A DNA stretch of 64,000 bases from a bacterium UBP11_UBA4055 (GCA_002382735.1 DFZN01000043.1:56874-120873); one strand, 5' to 3'; counted from the first letter of the stretch, positions 1 through 8,919 are shown. A program made the numbers and translations. Notes: a model not told the origin generated them from the letters alone.

Positions 1-1427
1 ACGGCGGGATGCTCGAGAAGCGCCGATTCGACCTCAAACGGGCTGACAAGGTGGCCGGCAGTATTGATGACATCGTCGTCCCTGCCCACGAACCAGTAGT
101 ATCCGTCCGCGTCAACAGTTGATTTGTCGCCGGGCAGGTACCAGCCGTTGGCGAATTTCTTTTTATATATCTCCTCGTTATTCCAGTATGCCCTCATCAT
201 AGCCGGCCACCCGGGTCTAAATCCGATCAGTCCGGGCTTGTTCGGTTCGGTGATCGGCTCAAAAGTCTTCTCGTCAATGACCGCGCCCGTAACGCCGGGG
301 AACACTTTGCCCATCGAGCCGGGTTTGACCTTCATTCCGGGATAGTTGCAGATCATCATCGATCCGGTCTCGGTCTGCCAGTATGTGTCGTAGAACGGTT
401 TGCCGAACACTCTCTGCGACCAGATGACCGCCTCTGCATTGAGAGGCTCGCCTACGCTCGCGAGATGCCTGAGCGAGCTCAGGTCGTACTGTTTTACAAG
501 CTCTTCGCCGGCTTTCATCAGTGACCTTATCGCCGTAGGGGCAGAGTACCACATGGTCACTTTGTTCTTCTGTATGAATTTGTACCAGCTGTCAGCAGAG
601 AAGCCGGCATCGAGAACGCACTGCGTCACCCCGTTCGACCACGCACCGATTATTCCGTATGATGTTCCAGTGACCCAGCCCGGATCCGCGGTGCACCAGT
701 AAATATCGTCATCCTGCAGGTCAAGGACCCATTTAGCTGTAAGATACTGTGAGATTATCGAATAATGAACATGCTTTACGCCTTTCGGCAGCCCGGTCGT
801 TCCTGATGTATAGTGAAGCACCGAGGGCGACTCAGCTTTAGTCGGAAAGATCTCGAATTCGTCTATCCATTCAGCTTTTTCAAGATCAAAAGCTTTTTCT
901 CTCTCTTTAAGGGGCTTTAAACCGTCATGGTCGATTATTATTATATGCTCTAAGAACGGTGTTCTTTCAAGAAGCTTCCTTACTTTGCCGACATGCTTTC
1001 TCTGAGTGATTATAGCTTTCGTCTGAGCGTTCTCAAGCCTTACAAAAAGGCTCTCGTCCCCGAATGCGGAAAAAAGCGGCTGAGCTATTGCGCCTATCTT
1101 TAAGACCCCGAGAAATCCGAGATACAGTTCGGGAACTTTGTCCATGAACAAACAGACCCTGTCCTCGCTCTTTATCCCGATGCTCTTCAGGTAATGCCCT
1201 ATCGTGTTGGTCGCTTTTCTGATGTCGTCGAATGTGTATCTTTTTTCTTCACCGCCGTGACCCTCCCAGATAAGGGCTGTTTTCTGCGCTTTTCCCATTT
1301 TGCAGATCCTGTCGGTGCAGTGCCATCCTATGTTGATAACTTCGCCTTCTTTGTAGCCGAGCTCTTCTTCAGCCGTTTTCCAGCTGAAATCCTTCACTCT
1401 TTCTTCGTAGGAACCGATGTTTGACAT
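1..1427 (-). CDS. acsA: acetyl-CoA synthetase (AMP-forming), C-terminal end outside window
   Basis: Activates acetate to acetyl-CoA through acetyl-AMP in the cytoplasm. The visible ~475 residues carry the adenylate-forming P-loop YTSGTTGLPKGV, the aromatic motif TYWQTETG and the hinge-side motif YLPGDKSTVDADGYYWFVGRDDDVI. The gene runs off the left edge shortly after ALLEHPA, so the C-terminal lid with its catalytic lysine is not seen. Length and the lack of the long Acs N-terminal extension fit the ~570-residue AcsA type. An ATG at 1431-1433 lies 1 base from GGGAGA and the in-frame ATG at 1427 lies 7 bases from it, so 1427 is chosen. A promoter at 1483-1511 fits. Another acyl-CoA ligase specificity (propionate) cannot be excluded. 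Confidence 0.9.
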   Translation of the reverse strand, partial: MSNIGSYEERVKDFSWKTAEEELGYKEGEVINIGWHCTDRICKMGKAQKTALIWEGHGGEEKRYTFDDIRKATNTIGHYLKSIGIKSEDRVCLFMDKVPELYLGFLGVLKIGAIAQPLFSAFGDESLFVRLENAQTKAIITQRKHVGKVRKLLERTPFLEHIIIIDHDGLKPLKEREKAFDLEKAEWIDEFEIFPTKAESPSVLHYTSGTTGLPKGVKHVHYSIISQYLTAKWVLDLQDDDIYWCTADPGWVTGTSYGIIGAWSNGVTQCVLDAGFSADSWYKFIQKNKVTMWYSAPTAIRSLMKAGEELVKQYDLSSLRHLASVGEPLNAEAVIWSQRVFGKPFYDTYWQTETGSMMICNYPGMKVKPGSMGKVFPGVTGAVIDEKTFEPITEPNKPGLIGFRPGWPAMMRAYWNNEEIYKKKFANGWYLPGDKSTVDADGYYWFVGRDDDVINTAGHLVSPFEVESALLEHPA

Positions 1428-1482
1428 ATACATTTCTCCCTGATTTATTTTAATTATCTGTAAAGTTCGTCCAAAGAGAATT

Positions 1483-1511
1483 AATTTATGATTTTATTGC
1501 GTTTAAATCAA
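1483..1511 (-). promoter_or_regulatory. sigma70-like promoter for acsA
   Basis: On the minus strand TTGATT (1506-1511) is followed after exactly 17 bases by TAAATT (1483-1488). It lies about 55 bases upstream of the acetyl-CoA synthetase start, in the only non-coding stretch there. Predicted by eye. Confidence 0.5.
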
Positions 1512-1543
1512 TCAAATTTTTATGTATTTAAGGGACAGTGTTT

Positions 1544-2158
1544 TTACCTTCCCAGATAATATTTAGCCGGCTCGTTGTCTTTATCCAGAATTATGACACT
1601 GCCGAAGATGAGTAGAGCTTCGTCCTTTTCGCCGTTTAAGAATTTACTTTCGGCGAGTATGTTCAAGAATACGACATTCGTTGGAAAAATTGACACCATT
1701 TTTTCTGCTGTTTTTATTGCGAGATCATATTTTTTCTGCTTCATAAGAGCGACTGCGTACCAGTAATTTGCGTAATAGTTGTAATGATCTATTTTAAATA
1801 CCTTTACAGATTGGATTTCGACCTTCTCCCATTCCATTTTAGCTACATTTATCAGATTTATAGTGTTCAGGACTTCGACTGAGTAGGGATAAATTAACAG
1901 AGCTGTTTCAAGATGTTTTTGAGCGTTCGAATAATTTCCGGAAAGATAATATAACCATCCGAGCCTGTAATTTACCGTATAGCCTGAGGGATAATCCTTT
2001 ATAACTTTACCGAGCGCAGAGATCGCCTTATCGTATTTCTGGCCCGTTTCAAATTTTATCGAGTTGTTGTAAGCCTCTTCCAGCTCTTTCTGCGTCATTT
2101 CTGCAACTAGTGATACAGTCGCAATAAAAAGGAACAGAATTAAGGATATTTTCTTCAT
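1544..2158 (-). CDS. small periplasmic TPR protein
   Basis: 204 residues: an N-terminal signal peptide (MKKISLILFLFIATVSLVAEM) and then about four tetratricopeptide units over roughly residues 25-204, for example YDKAISALGKVIKDYPSGY, NYSNAQKHLETALLIYP and YDLAIKTAEKMVSIFP. TPRs are protein-binding scaffolds; the partner is unknown. Its ATG overlaps the stop of the TPR-barrel gene upstream (ATGA, 2155-2158), so the two are translationally coupled and the protein is probably an accessory of that outer-membrane protein. It is the last gene of the six-gene operon that starts at 8317. Confidence 0.8.
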   Translation of the reverse strand: MKKISLILFLFIATVSLVAEMTQKELEEAYNNSIKFETGQKYDKAISALGKVIKDYPSGYTVNYRLGWLYYLSGNYSNAQKHLETALLIYPYSVEVLNTINLINVAKMEWEKVEIQSVKVFKIDHYNYYANYWYAVALMKQKKYDLAIKTAEKMVSIFPTNVVFLNILAESKFLNGEKDEALLIFGSVIILDKDNEPAKYYLGR

Positions 2159-3573
2159 TTTACTCTCCAGTTGTAGTTAGCCGTTATTGAATTCGTCAGT
2201 ATGGTGTAGTCCTCAAAATCCGAAAAAGAAACCGTATAGCCCAGTATCCAGTCGCCGAACAGCTTTCTGAATATTACTCCGGCGATGATGTTGGTTTTAA
2301 GCTTTGAATCGTTCGTATTGAGATATCTGCCCTCGCCTGTGTTGACAAGGAATATATCGCCCTTCGAATAGCTTGTAAAAATATCATAGTCTTCGCTTCT
2401 GAACCCCGCCGTGGCTCCGTAAAGAAATCTCGCGCCCCCTTTGACGATATCAGGTGAGAGCTCCGTAACAAGAGTTTCTCTGTCGGAACTAAGCATGTCG
2501 GACGCATAATCCGAATCTATATCCTCAACTATATTCACTATGCCGCCAAGGAATACATAACCCAGATTGACAGATCCGTCAAATGTAAACTGAAGAGAAG
2601 TGAAAGAATCCGTATATGTTTCGTATTTTTCCCCTCTGGGAAGGGGATTTACGACGAATTTGTAATAATTGTAATTTATGCCTGAATAATTCACGAATGT
2701 GTCGCCACTGAAATATCTGCCTAACCCGAATCTTGCGCCGGCTGAAACTGCGCTCATGTTCTGGATATAGTCGTTCACGAGAATACTTCCCTTCAGCCCA
2801 CCGTAAACTGTCAGAGCACGGTTCAGGGTATAATTGTACTGCCCGAAGAACTCGTACTGGCCAATATCGTCATAGAACAAAAACCCCCGCTCTTTGTTCA
2901 TAGCAGGATCAATGCCCGTGCCCTGCAAAACGAAATTCGTGTTGAACCTGTGACGGGCTTTTCCGAAATTATAGTTGATGTTGAAATTATAGCCGCCCAA
3001 AAGAAGCTCGTTACTGCCGTAGTCGTAGAAGGAGAATATTACATCTAAAAACCGCCTGTCCTCATTTAGCTTTGGAAGCAGAGTGGAGTAAGCCTTTCTG
3101 AATTCGTCCGAACCGAAACCGTCGCTTATTGCCTTGCCGTACCAGTCAGCCGTCTTCTGATAATAACCGGTCTGAGACAGTCCCCATCCCGTGAGAGAGT
3201 ATATCTGCTTTTTTCTAAAATAATCACTACCCGATCTGAGAAGTTTTTCCGCATACGATGTTTTTCCGAGCAGCGCGTCAGAATAAATGACTCTGTCCTG
3301 ATTCAATTCCGAATTGCTGAGCTTAAGAAGTTTATTGGCATATTTATTCGCAGTTTTGATCCCGCCTGAGTTTATACTCGCGTTGTATATACCTGTCATG
3401 GCTCCCGCATTCTCAGGATCGGAATTTTCAGCTTCGTAATAATATTCGAGTGCTTTTAACATATCGCCCTTAAAATAAAATTCATCGCCTTTTACAAGCA
3501 ACTGTTCTGACCCTGTTGCCGCAAAAATATTCCCCAAAGCTGATAATAGTACTACAAAGAAGAAACATTTCAT
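2155..3573 (-). CDS. TPR plus outer-membrane beta-barrel protein (YaiO-like)
   Basis: 472 residues with a signal peptide cut near FAATGS. TPR-like helices fill about residues 25-175 (GDMLKALEYYYEAENSDPEN). The rest alternates aromatic beta-strands ending in a C-terminal aromatic-rich strand (TANYNWRVK), the pattern of a YaiO-type outer-membrane barrel of roughly 12 strands. It probably sits in the outer membrane with the TPR part in the periplasm. It overlaps its upstream neighbour (UT-M23 fusion) and its downstream neighbour by 4 bases each, so it is co-translated with both. A role as the outer-membrane outlet of this operon's product is inference. The YaiO assignment rests on architecture only. 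Confidence 0.75.
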   Translation of the reverse strand: MKCFFFVVLLSALGNIFAATGSEQLLVKGDEFYFKGDMLKALEYYYEAENSDPENAGAMTGIYNASINSGGIKTANKYANKLLKLSNSELNQDRVIYSDALLGKTSYAEKLLRSGSDYFRKKQIYSLTGWGLSQTGYYQKTADWYGKAISDGFGSDEFRKAYSTLLPKLNEDRRFLDVIFSFYDYGSNELLLGGYNFNINYNFGKARHRFNTNFVLQGTGIDPAMNKERGFLFYDDIGQYEFFGQYNYTLNRALTVYGGLKGSILVNDYIQNMSAVSAGARFGLGRYFSGDTFVNYSGINYNYYKFVVNPLPRGEKYETYTDSFTSLQFTFDGSVNLGYVFLGGIVNIVEDIDSDYASDMLSSDRETLVTELSPDIVKGGARFLYGATAGFRSEDYDIFTSYSKGDIFLVNTGEGRYLNTNDSKLKTNIIAGVIFRKLFGDWILGYTVSFSDFEDYTILTNSITANYNWRVK

Positions 3574-5648
3574 ATCTTTGTTATCCTTATCTCTTTCCCG
3601 CCGGACATTATACCCACTTCTCTTATGCCTTTTCGCTGACAGAGCTCAGCTTCCGTCCGGGCTGACACCTTACCGTTCTTCACGATCCTTCCCGTTACCT
3701 TTTTGCCGTCATGTTTTGCGTAGAATCCCTTCTGGCTGCTTAGACCGGTTCCGAAAGATTTTATTAAGAGAGGAATTCTTGAACTTCTAAGCACATTTTC
3801 AGGAATATATTCGTTCCATTCTATATCGTCGTCGTCGGAAAACGGGACAGAGGGAAGCGCGAGGAAAAAATATCGTAAGGCTGAAGTATAATTCCCGTCG
3901 TATTTGAAGAAAACGAACCTGCCTTTATCGGTACCGAAGTACAATCTGCTTCCTTTGCCGTCGGAAAAATAATATGTGCCTTCTACTTCCATCCCGACCT
4001 TTAATGTCAGATCGGATATTACCCTGCCGTTTTCTGTCACTTTATAGCTGAACTGCTCATCGAGAACGAACTGAAGTTTTCTCGAAAGCGTTTTCGAAGT
4101 GACGAGCGGAATGACCGTGTCGTTCTTTGAAAGATATTTTGCATCTGTATCCTTTCCGTTGACCTTGAGAGAGTTGAAGGCGAATTCTATGCCGGGCGTT
4201 CCTATCAGATGATTAAGTTGTACCTGAACATGAAGGTGAGGCTCGGGCGAATAACCTGAATTCCCGCATTCGGCTATGAGCCGGCCTTTTGTAATCTGGT
4301 CGTTCTTTTTGACTCTGACCGAACCCTGTTTCAAATGCGACAGTTCGACATAATATCCCGGATAAACATAAATTATGATATAATTCCCCCAGTTGCTGGA
4401 TTTATCGACCTCGCCTATCTCATTGTCGTCAAGGTCGTCGAACACTTCGACTACCGTACCGTCGGCCGGAGAGAGTACGGGTTTTCCGAAGCAGAAATAA
4501 TCCTCTCTTTTTGACCCGTCGCCGGAAAATGTTTTACCGTTCTCCGAAATAACGAAGTCGTACGCATATTTCCAGAACCCTTTGTGCGTCCACTCGCCGT
4601 CAAATCCCTGATAAACAGTCCATTTACCGGAGAACGGCAGCCTGATCGAAGGCGTGACCCAGTCGAACCTGTTCGAATAGTTGAGGTGGTCAACGAGCGC
4701 CATCTCAGGCTGTTCGAGGCCGGTTGAGTTCATCATCACATATTTCACGCTTCCGAGAACATAGATGTATAAGAGCACAGTAAGGTTGAACGGAAGGGTG
4801 AATACCGGTATGCCGAAGGAGATCCAGAACACAGATGCGGCGTCAATGATGAAGACCGAGCCGAGTACTGCCGTCAGGGTCAAGAGGTATGTCCTCTTGG
4901 ACGGTATCAGGAACATTCCGCCGAGAGCAGCGCCGACGAGTATGAAGTTGAATGAGGATATTTCGGCGAAAGCGAGCGGGATGCTTCCCTTTAACAGAGA
5001 CAGGAAAAATATTCCTGCGTAATACGAAGCGACGGCGGAAAAGAATGTAATTCTGGAGTACAGAAGTATCGCGAGCAGAAGTATCAGTCCCACGATGTCG
5101 TAAGGCATGAATATCAGTATGCCGGCGGCGCGTAGGAGACCCTGTACATATCCGGGCAGAAAGTCGAGGTTAAAATATTCCTGCTTATAGAATGAGTCGA
5201 CGATAAGGCTGCTGTATTTACCTGAAGCAAGATATATTATCGTAGCCGAGATCGTGAAAGGGATGTTGAGCACCGGCAGTTTGAAGTACAGATACAGCGC
5301 AGAACTTATGGTATATGTGAGAAGGACGGTAAATATGCTCATTCCGACTGCCAGCAGCATCGAAAGGTAAGTTACCTTGAATATGAACCCGACAGCGAAC
5401 CCGGTCAGAAGCGCGTTGTAGGTGAGAAGCTTGTTGACAGGATCATCCTTTTTTATTCCGATGAATCTGGAGAATAATAGAGCGGTGATCAGCCCGATAA
5501 TTCCCGTAAGAGCTATATTTCTGTTGAACAGTGTCGCAAAGAAAAGAATGAGGCCGAGCGCCTGATTTCTTATGAAGAACAGGTTGGAGTAGGCGTGGAG
5601 CAGTTCTCGAATGAACTCAGCGGCCTTCGAAGCTCTTTTTTCTTCCAT
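3570..5648 (-). CDS. urea-transporter-like membrane domain fused to M23 (LytM-type) peptidase
   Basis: 692 residues. Residues ~20-310 form about ten hydrophobic segments with the urea-transporter (UT, PF03253) pattern, including the half-repeat NKLLTYNALLTGFAVGFIF and a second half near EISSFNFILVGAALGGMFLIPS. UTs are channels for urea or other small amides. Residues ~340-475 form an M23 metallopeptidase domain: a first ligand in THKGFWKYAYDF, the core PVLSPADGTVVEV, then HLKQGS and the final HLHVQ ligand. M23 enzymes cut peptidoglycan cross-links or bind cell wall when inactive. About 200 C-terminal residues are unassigned. The operon context suggests the channel moves the product of the ATP-grasp and decarboxylase genes. 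Transport direction and substrate are unknown. Confidence 0.8.
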   Translation of the reverse strand: MEEKRASKAAEFIRELLHAYSNLFFIRNQALGLILFFATLFNRNIALTGIIGLITALLFSRFIGIKKDDPVNKLLTYNALLTGFAVGFIFKVTYLSMLLAVGMSIFTVLLTYTISSALYLYFKLPVLNIPFTISATIIYLASGKYSSLIVDSFYKQEYFNLDFLPGYVQGLLRAAGILIFMPYDIVGLILLLAILLYSRITFFSAVASYYAGIFFLSLLKGSIPLAFAEISSFNFILVGAALGGMFLIPSKRTYLLTLTAVLGSVFIIDAASVFWISFGIPVFTLPFNLTVLLYIYVLGSVKYVMMNSTGLEQPEMALVDHLNYSNRFDWVTPSIRLPFSGKWTVYQGFDGEWTHKGFWKYAYDFVISENGKTFSGDGSKREDYFCFGKPVLSPADGTVVEVFDDLDDNEIGEVDKSSNWGNYIIIYVYPGYYVELSHLKQGSVRVKKNDQITKGRLIAECGNSGYSPEPHLHVQVQLNHLIGTPGIEFAFNSLKVNGKDTDAKYLSKNDTVIPLVTSKTLSRKLQFVLDEQFSYKVTENGRVISDLTLKVGMEVEGTYYFSDGKGSRLYFGTDKGRFVFFKYDGNYTSALRYFFLALPSVPFSDDDDIEWNEYIPENVLRSSRIPLLIKSFGTGLSSQKGFYAKHDGKKVTGRIVKNGKVSARTEAELCQRKGIREVGIMSGGKEIRITKI

Positions 5649-5660
5649 GCTCTCCCGCTG

Positions 5661-7013
5661 TTACAAATTAAATTTTCTTAGTTTGTCAGGCACGAACTCC
5701 GGTCCTGTAATGTCCTCGAGCTTTTCTGCCCGCCTGATCTGCTCAAGCTTTCCGTCCTCCATTATCATCGCTACTGCCGGACGGTAGCGGATGAACTGCA
5801 TCCACTGCGTCACATTATATGCGCCCATGGGCGACAGGATTATCCTTGTCCCTTTGGGCAGAGGAGGAAGAAACGCGCTTTCTGCGACGACATCGATATT
5901 CATGCAGAGCGGACCGTACAGTATGCTGTTCTCGTACGCGCCGTGAAGCTCGCGGTCTATCTCGACCTTGTAGTTGTACCAGGCTGAAGTGTAGAGCAGA
6001 TTCACGCCGGCGTCGATGATGTAGGACTTCGTCCCGTCGGGCAGGCGCTTGACCGCATCGACGGTTGAGATAAGCCAGCCGGCCTCGTCCACTATAGCGC
6101 GCCCGGTCTCGAGATACACATCCGGATACTCGTCCGGCGCGAGCTCGTCAAGAAGCGTGTCCGCCACGGCGTCGATGAAATTCTCGACGGGCTGGACGGC
6201 GACTTCGGGCGGAAGATAGGTCCCTTTAAGTTTGTTGTTCGAAGGAAAACCGCCCCCGAAATCGAGGTACGATATTGTTATTTCAAATTCATGCTCTATC
6301 TTCCGCATCAGCTGCACAACTTTTTTCACTGCCTCTTTGTACGCGTTTGGATCCATCATGAATGTACCTATGTGGCAGTGTATCCCCTCGAGGTGCAGAT
6401 GTTCGCTGTGAGAGATCCTCTTCACAGCGTTGAAGGCGCCGTTGTTCTCGATCGGGAAGCCGAAGCGCGACCACTGCGGATAAACTCCCGTGTCCATGTT
6501 GACCCTTATGCCGACGGAAACTTTTTTCCCGACTTTTTTTGCGGCTTCCTCCGCCTTGATGATCTCGTCAAAATTGTCGAGGTTCACCATCGCGCCGTCG
6601 GTAAAAGCGGTCACGAGAGAATCCAGCGGCTTATACGGTCCGTTGTAGATTATCCTGTTACCCGGCACGCCGAGGCTCCTCGCCTTTTCGTACTCGAAGT
6701 CGGACACGACCTCGGCAGTCTCACCCTCTTGGTGCAGGATCGAGCATACCGCGCCGAGATAGTTCGTCTTGTAGGACCAGCTCATCTTCGCTTTCGGGTA
6801 CTTGCTGGAGAAATATGAATAAATTTTCCTGTACCTTTCCCTTATCACCTTCTCGCTCAGGACGAAAACGGGGGATCCGAACTCATCGGTGAACCTGCCT
6901 ATGGGAATTCCTTCGATGTCCTCCCTGTGGCCTTTGTTGTATGTCACACCGAACTTGTTCATCACTCCGGCCGACTGTCTTTTTATGTATGGTTTGATGT
7001 ATTCTTTTTTCAT
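5661..7013 (-). CDS. fold-type III PLP decarboxylase (DAP/ornithine decarboxylase family)
   Basis: 450 residues, cytoplasmic. The PLP lysine lies in SWSYKTNYLGAV (usual form YAxKAN). HCHIGTFM and YLDFGGGFPSNN are the phosphate-binding and His motifs of the alanine-racemase-type barrel, and the C-terminal beta domain carries YGPLCMNIDVV. In classical DAP decarboxylases the last motif is GPxCESxD, where the Glu after Cys contacts substrate; here it is Met, so the substrate is probably not meso-DAP. The gene sits between the ATP-grasp ligase (4-base overlap) and the urea-transporter/M23 fusion (12-base gap), not with lysine genes; dapB is elsewhere, at 57271. It may decarboxylate an amino acid or a ligated amino acid to an amine. 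Racemase activity is the alternative. Confidence 0.8.
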   Translation of the reverse strand: MKKEYIKPYIKRQSAGVMNKFGVTYNKGHREDIEGIPIGRFTDEFGSPVFVLSEKVIRERYRKIYSYFSSKYPKAKMSWSYKTNYLGAVCSILHQEGETAEVVSDFEYEKARSLGVPGNRIIYNGPYKPLDSLVTAFTDGAMVNLDNFDEIIKAEEAAKKVGKKVSVGIRVNMDTGVYPQWSRFGFPIENNGAFNAVKRISHSEHLHLEGIHCHIGTFMMDPNAYKEAVKKVVQLMRKIEHEFEITISYLDFGGGFPSNNKLKGTYLPPEVAVQPVENFIDAVADTLLDELAPDEYPDVYLETGRAIVDEAGWLISTVDAVKRLPDGTKSYIIDAGVNLLYTSAWYNYKVEIDRELHGAYENSILYGPLCMNIDVVAESAFLPPLPKGTRIILSPMGAYNVTQWMQFIRYRPAVAMIMEDGKLEQIRRAEKLEDITGPEFVPDKLRKFNL

Positions 7014-8062
7014 TTTTTCACCTCTCCTGATTCGCCGTAAGTGCTTATCTGTTCAAAATCGGATATGTCTTTTACAAGTTCGTTGGTGTATCTGATCATC
7101 AGTTTGCCGCTTTTGTAGTCAGAATGAGTTTCAAACTCCTGACCCGTTAAAAGTTTTACCATTCTCGCAGGCAGATTTATCCCGCATCCGGCCGGAAAAT
7201 ACACCCATGCAGGGAATCTCGGGTTTATCTCGAGCACATAAATGTCCTGAGTTTTGTTCTCCATGAGCACTTCGAACTCGAACCCGCCGCGCCATTTCAG
7301 GCCGCTCACGACCTTTTTTGTAGCCTCGATCAGCCGCTCGTTCCTTATGCTGACGGCGTTCCATACCTTACCGAGCTTGGTTATTGTCATCTTGCGGATA
7401 GCGAAAACGCCCATGTCGTTGCCTTTGCCGTCCCCGCAGCCTATCACATCGTATTCGTCGCCCTGAATGAACTTCTGGGCTATGATCGGGTAGCCCCATG
7501 CGGCCGCGATCTTGATAAAATAACCTTCAGCCTCGCCGGGTGAAGTCGCCTTGAACGCTTCATAGAACGGGCCTTTGACCATGCAGGGAAAACCGAGCTT
7601 CTCTGTGGCCTTGTGCAGGTCGGAAAGTGATGTGCAGCTTATGTATTCCGGTGCTTTCACGCCTATTTTTTCCGAAAGTTCTTTCAGTTTGAGTTTGTCC
7701 CTTAGTCTGAACATCTCCTTTGTGGGTATCAGCATCTTTATGCCCATTTCCACCAGCACCGGCTCGATATCCATATAGATCGGAAGTTCGGCGTCTAAAG
7801 CTGAGATTATCACATCAAGGTTTTCTTTTTCGTGGATATCCCTGATACGCTCGATAAATGCTTCTTTACTGCCTGACGGATATGGCATTATGTAACTTTT
7901 GTCTATTATGTGATCAAGATATATTCCAGGTTCAAGAGCGTCGTAGGCAAGACCGATCGCCCTGATCTCCATCCCGCTTTCCTTAAGCGCACGGCATATT
8001 CCGGCACCCGGCCCCGGATTGTCTATCGTATTAATTCCGCTCACCGCGACTGTTATTTTCAT
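7010..8062 (-). CDS. ATP-grasp ligase (carboxylate-amine ligase type)
   Basis: 350 residues. The N-terminal Rossmann-like pre-ATP domain starts MKITVAVSGINTIDNPGPG. The ATP-grasp core follows: RDKLKLKELSEKIG (~140-155), the ATP-binding lysine in FPCMVKGPFYEA, GDEYDVIGCGDG, and the Mg-binding pair E/N in VLEINPRFPAW (~290). The arrangement resembles CarB/PurK-type ATP-grasp enzymes, which join an acyl phosphate to an amine. It follows the PqqD-like gene after 9 bases and overlaps the decarboxylase by 4. With that context it probably ligates an amino acid to another amino acid, a peptide or a carrier. The substrates cannot be read from the sequence. Confidence 0.85.
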   Translation of the reverse strand: MKITVAVSGINTIDNPGPGAGICRALKESGMEIRAIGLAYDALEPGIYLDHIIDKSYIMPYPSGSKEAFIERIRDIHEKENLDVIISALDAELPIYMDIEPVLVEMGIKMLIPTKEMFRLRDKLKLKELSEKIGVKAPEYISCTSLSDLHKATEKLGFPCMVKGPFYEAFKATSPGEAEGYFIKIAAAWGYPIIAQKFIQGDEYDVIGCGDGKGNDMGVFAIRKMTITKLGKVWNAVSIRNERLIEATKKVVSGLKWRGGFEFEVLMENKTQDIYVLEINPRFPAWVYFPAGCGINLPARMVKLLTGQEFETHSDYKSGKLMIRYTNELVKDISDFEQISTYGESGEVKK

Positions 8063-8071
8063 ATTAGCCGC

Positions 8072-8317
8072 CTAAACAAGAAAATATTTTTTGAGATTTT
8101 CGACAAAATCCTGAATATCGACAGTTACTTCATCGTCGGAAGCCTCGAATTCATCCATGATCGCCGACTTTATCTCATCCTCTTCCTTACCCGCCTTCAG
8201 AAGCTCAAGGATCTTAAGCCCGGTCGCGTTAGCTGTGTACGAATGACCCGTCACAGGATCGAAAATGAAGCCGCTGTCGCTTATTGCAAGTACCGATAAT
8301 TTGTCTCTGTCCATCAT
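8072..8317 (-). CDS. PqqD-like protein (RiPP recognition element fold)
   Basis: 81 residues with the PqqD signature: a beta-hairpin FDPVTGHSYTANATG, then helices LKILELLKAGKEEDEI and VDIQDFVENLKKYFLV. PqqD proteins form the RRE fold that binds leader peptides for modifying enzymes. This is the first gene of the operon, and GGAG lies 5 bases before the ATG at 8317 (a second ATG follows at once). No radical-SAM enzyme and no evident precursor peptide lies nearby, so it may present a peptide or a pre-product to the ATP-grasp or decarboxylase enzyme. PqqD-like folds also serve as partners in non-RiPP systems. Confidence 0.75.
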   Translation of the reverse strand: MMDRDKLSVLAISDSGFIFDPVTGHSYTANATGLKILELLKAGKEEDEIKSAIMDEFEASDDEVTVDIQDFVENLKKYFLV

Positions 8318-8409
8318 AAATTCTCCGATAGATTTTTCACAGGTGAACGGAACGCCGGGGTATTTATTTCACATACCGCCTGATCTGCTGCTTTTTTCAA
8401 CAGCTTGAT

Positions 8410-8438
8410 AATATACTAATGAAAATCGGTTTTATCAA
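8410..8438 (-). promoter_or_regulatory. sigma70-like promoter of the six-gene PqqD/ATP-grasp operon
   Basis: TTGATA (8433-8438 on the minus strand), a 17-base spacer, then TATATT (8410-8415). The start point would be near 8403, giving an untranslated leader of about 85 bases before the PqqD-like gene. No other strong promoter was seen inside the operon. Predicted by eye. Confidence 0.55.
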
Positions 8439-8496
8439 TTAAAATAGATTCGGTGAATAAGTAATAACGATCATATCCAACATCGAAAATATCTGA

Positions 8497-8919
8497 TTAT
8501 TCTTTTATCAGATTCACTGTAAAAATATAATCAGTTTTAATTTCGCACTTTTTATTTTCGGTGTTAGTTACGACTAACTTAAAAGCGATGTTTGTAGTCT
8601 TCTTTATCTTTATCAGTTCTTTTATCATCGAGATATTGAAGTGCCTAGTCGGTTCTTTGTTAGGATCGATAAAAACGGTTCGCTTTAGAATTTCTTTACC
8701 ATCATCCAAAAGGCAAACATCGATAGTTTTGAGCTTTAAATCCTTTTTATAATTTGTAGTTCTGAATAAAAAACTCAAAGGGAAAATCGCTTCACCTGTG
8801 AAATTTTTGCTGACTTTTGCATTTAACTCATTTACCAAACCAACAATTGTATGTTTGCCACCGATTTCACTTCTTATATCGTCACAAACTATCACATCAT
8901 TTAATTTAATATTTTCCAT
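8497..8919 (-). CDS. DUF6941-like protein of unknown function
   Basis: 140 residues. The start MENIKLNDVIVCDDIRSEIG at 8919 is chosen because AGGAG lies 7 bases upstream; an in-frame ATG at 8943 has no such site. The CDDIRxEIxxKxxxxGL opening and all-beta remainder resemble DUF6941, small proteins found in accessory regions. It overlaps the stop of the zinc-finger gene by 14 bases, so it is the third gene of the MqsRA-like unit. No enzyme motif is visible. It could be an accessory or a passenger of the toxin-antitoxin locus. The DUF call is from memory of the pattern only. Confidence 0.6.
   Translation of the reverse strand: MENIKLNDVIVCDDIRSEIGGKHTIVGLVNELNAKVSKNFTGEAIFPLSFLFRTTNYKKDLKLKTIDVCLLDDGKEILKRTVFIDPNKEPTRHFNISMIKELIKIKKTTNIAFKLVVTNTENKKCEIKTDYIFTVNLIKE

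Noticed and set aside
8318..8409. Riboswitch or attenuator in the leader of the PqqD-like gene
   Set aside because: Only a weak GCTG/CAGC hairpin is seen; no known riboswitch core could be recognised.
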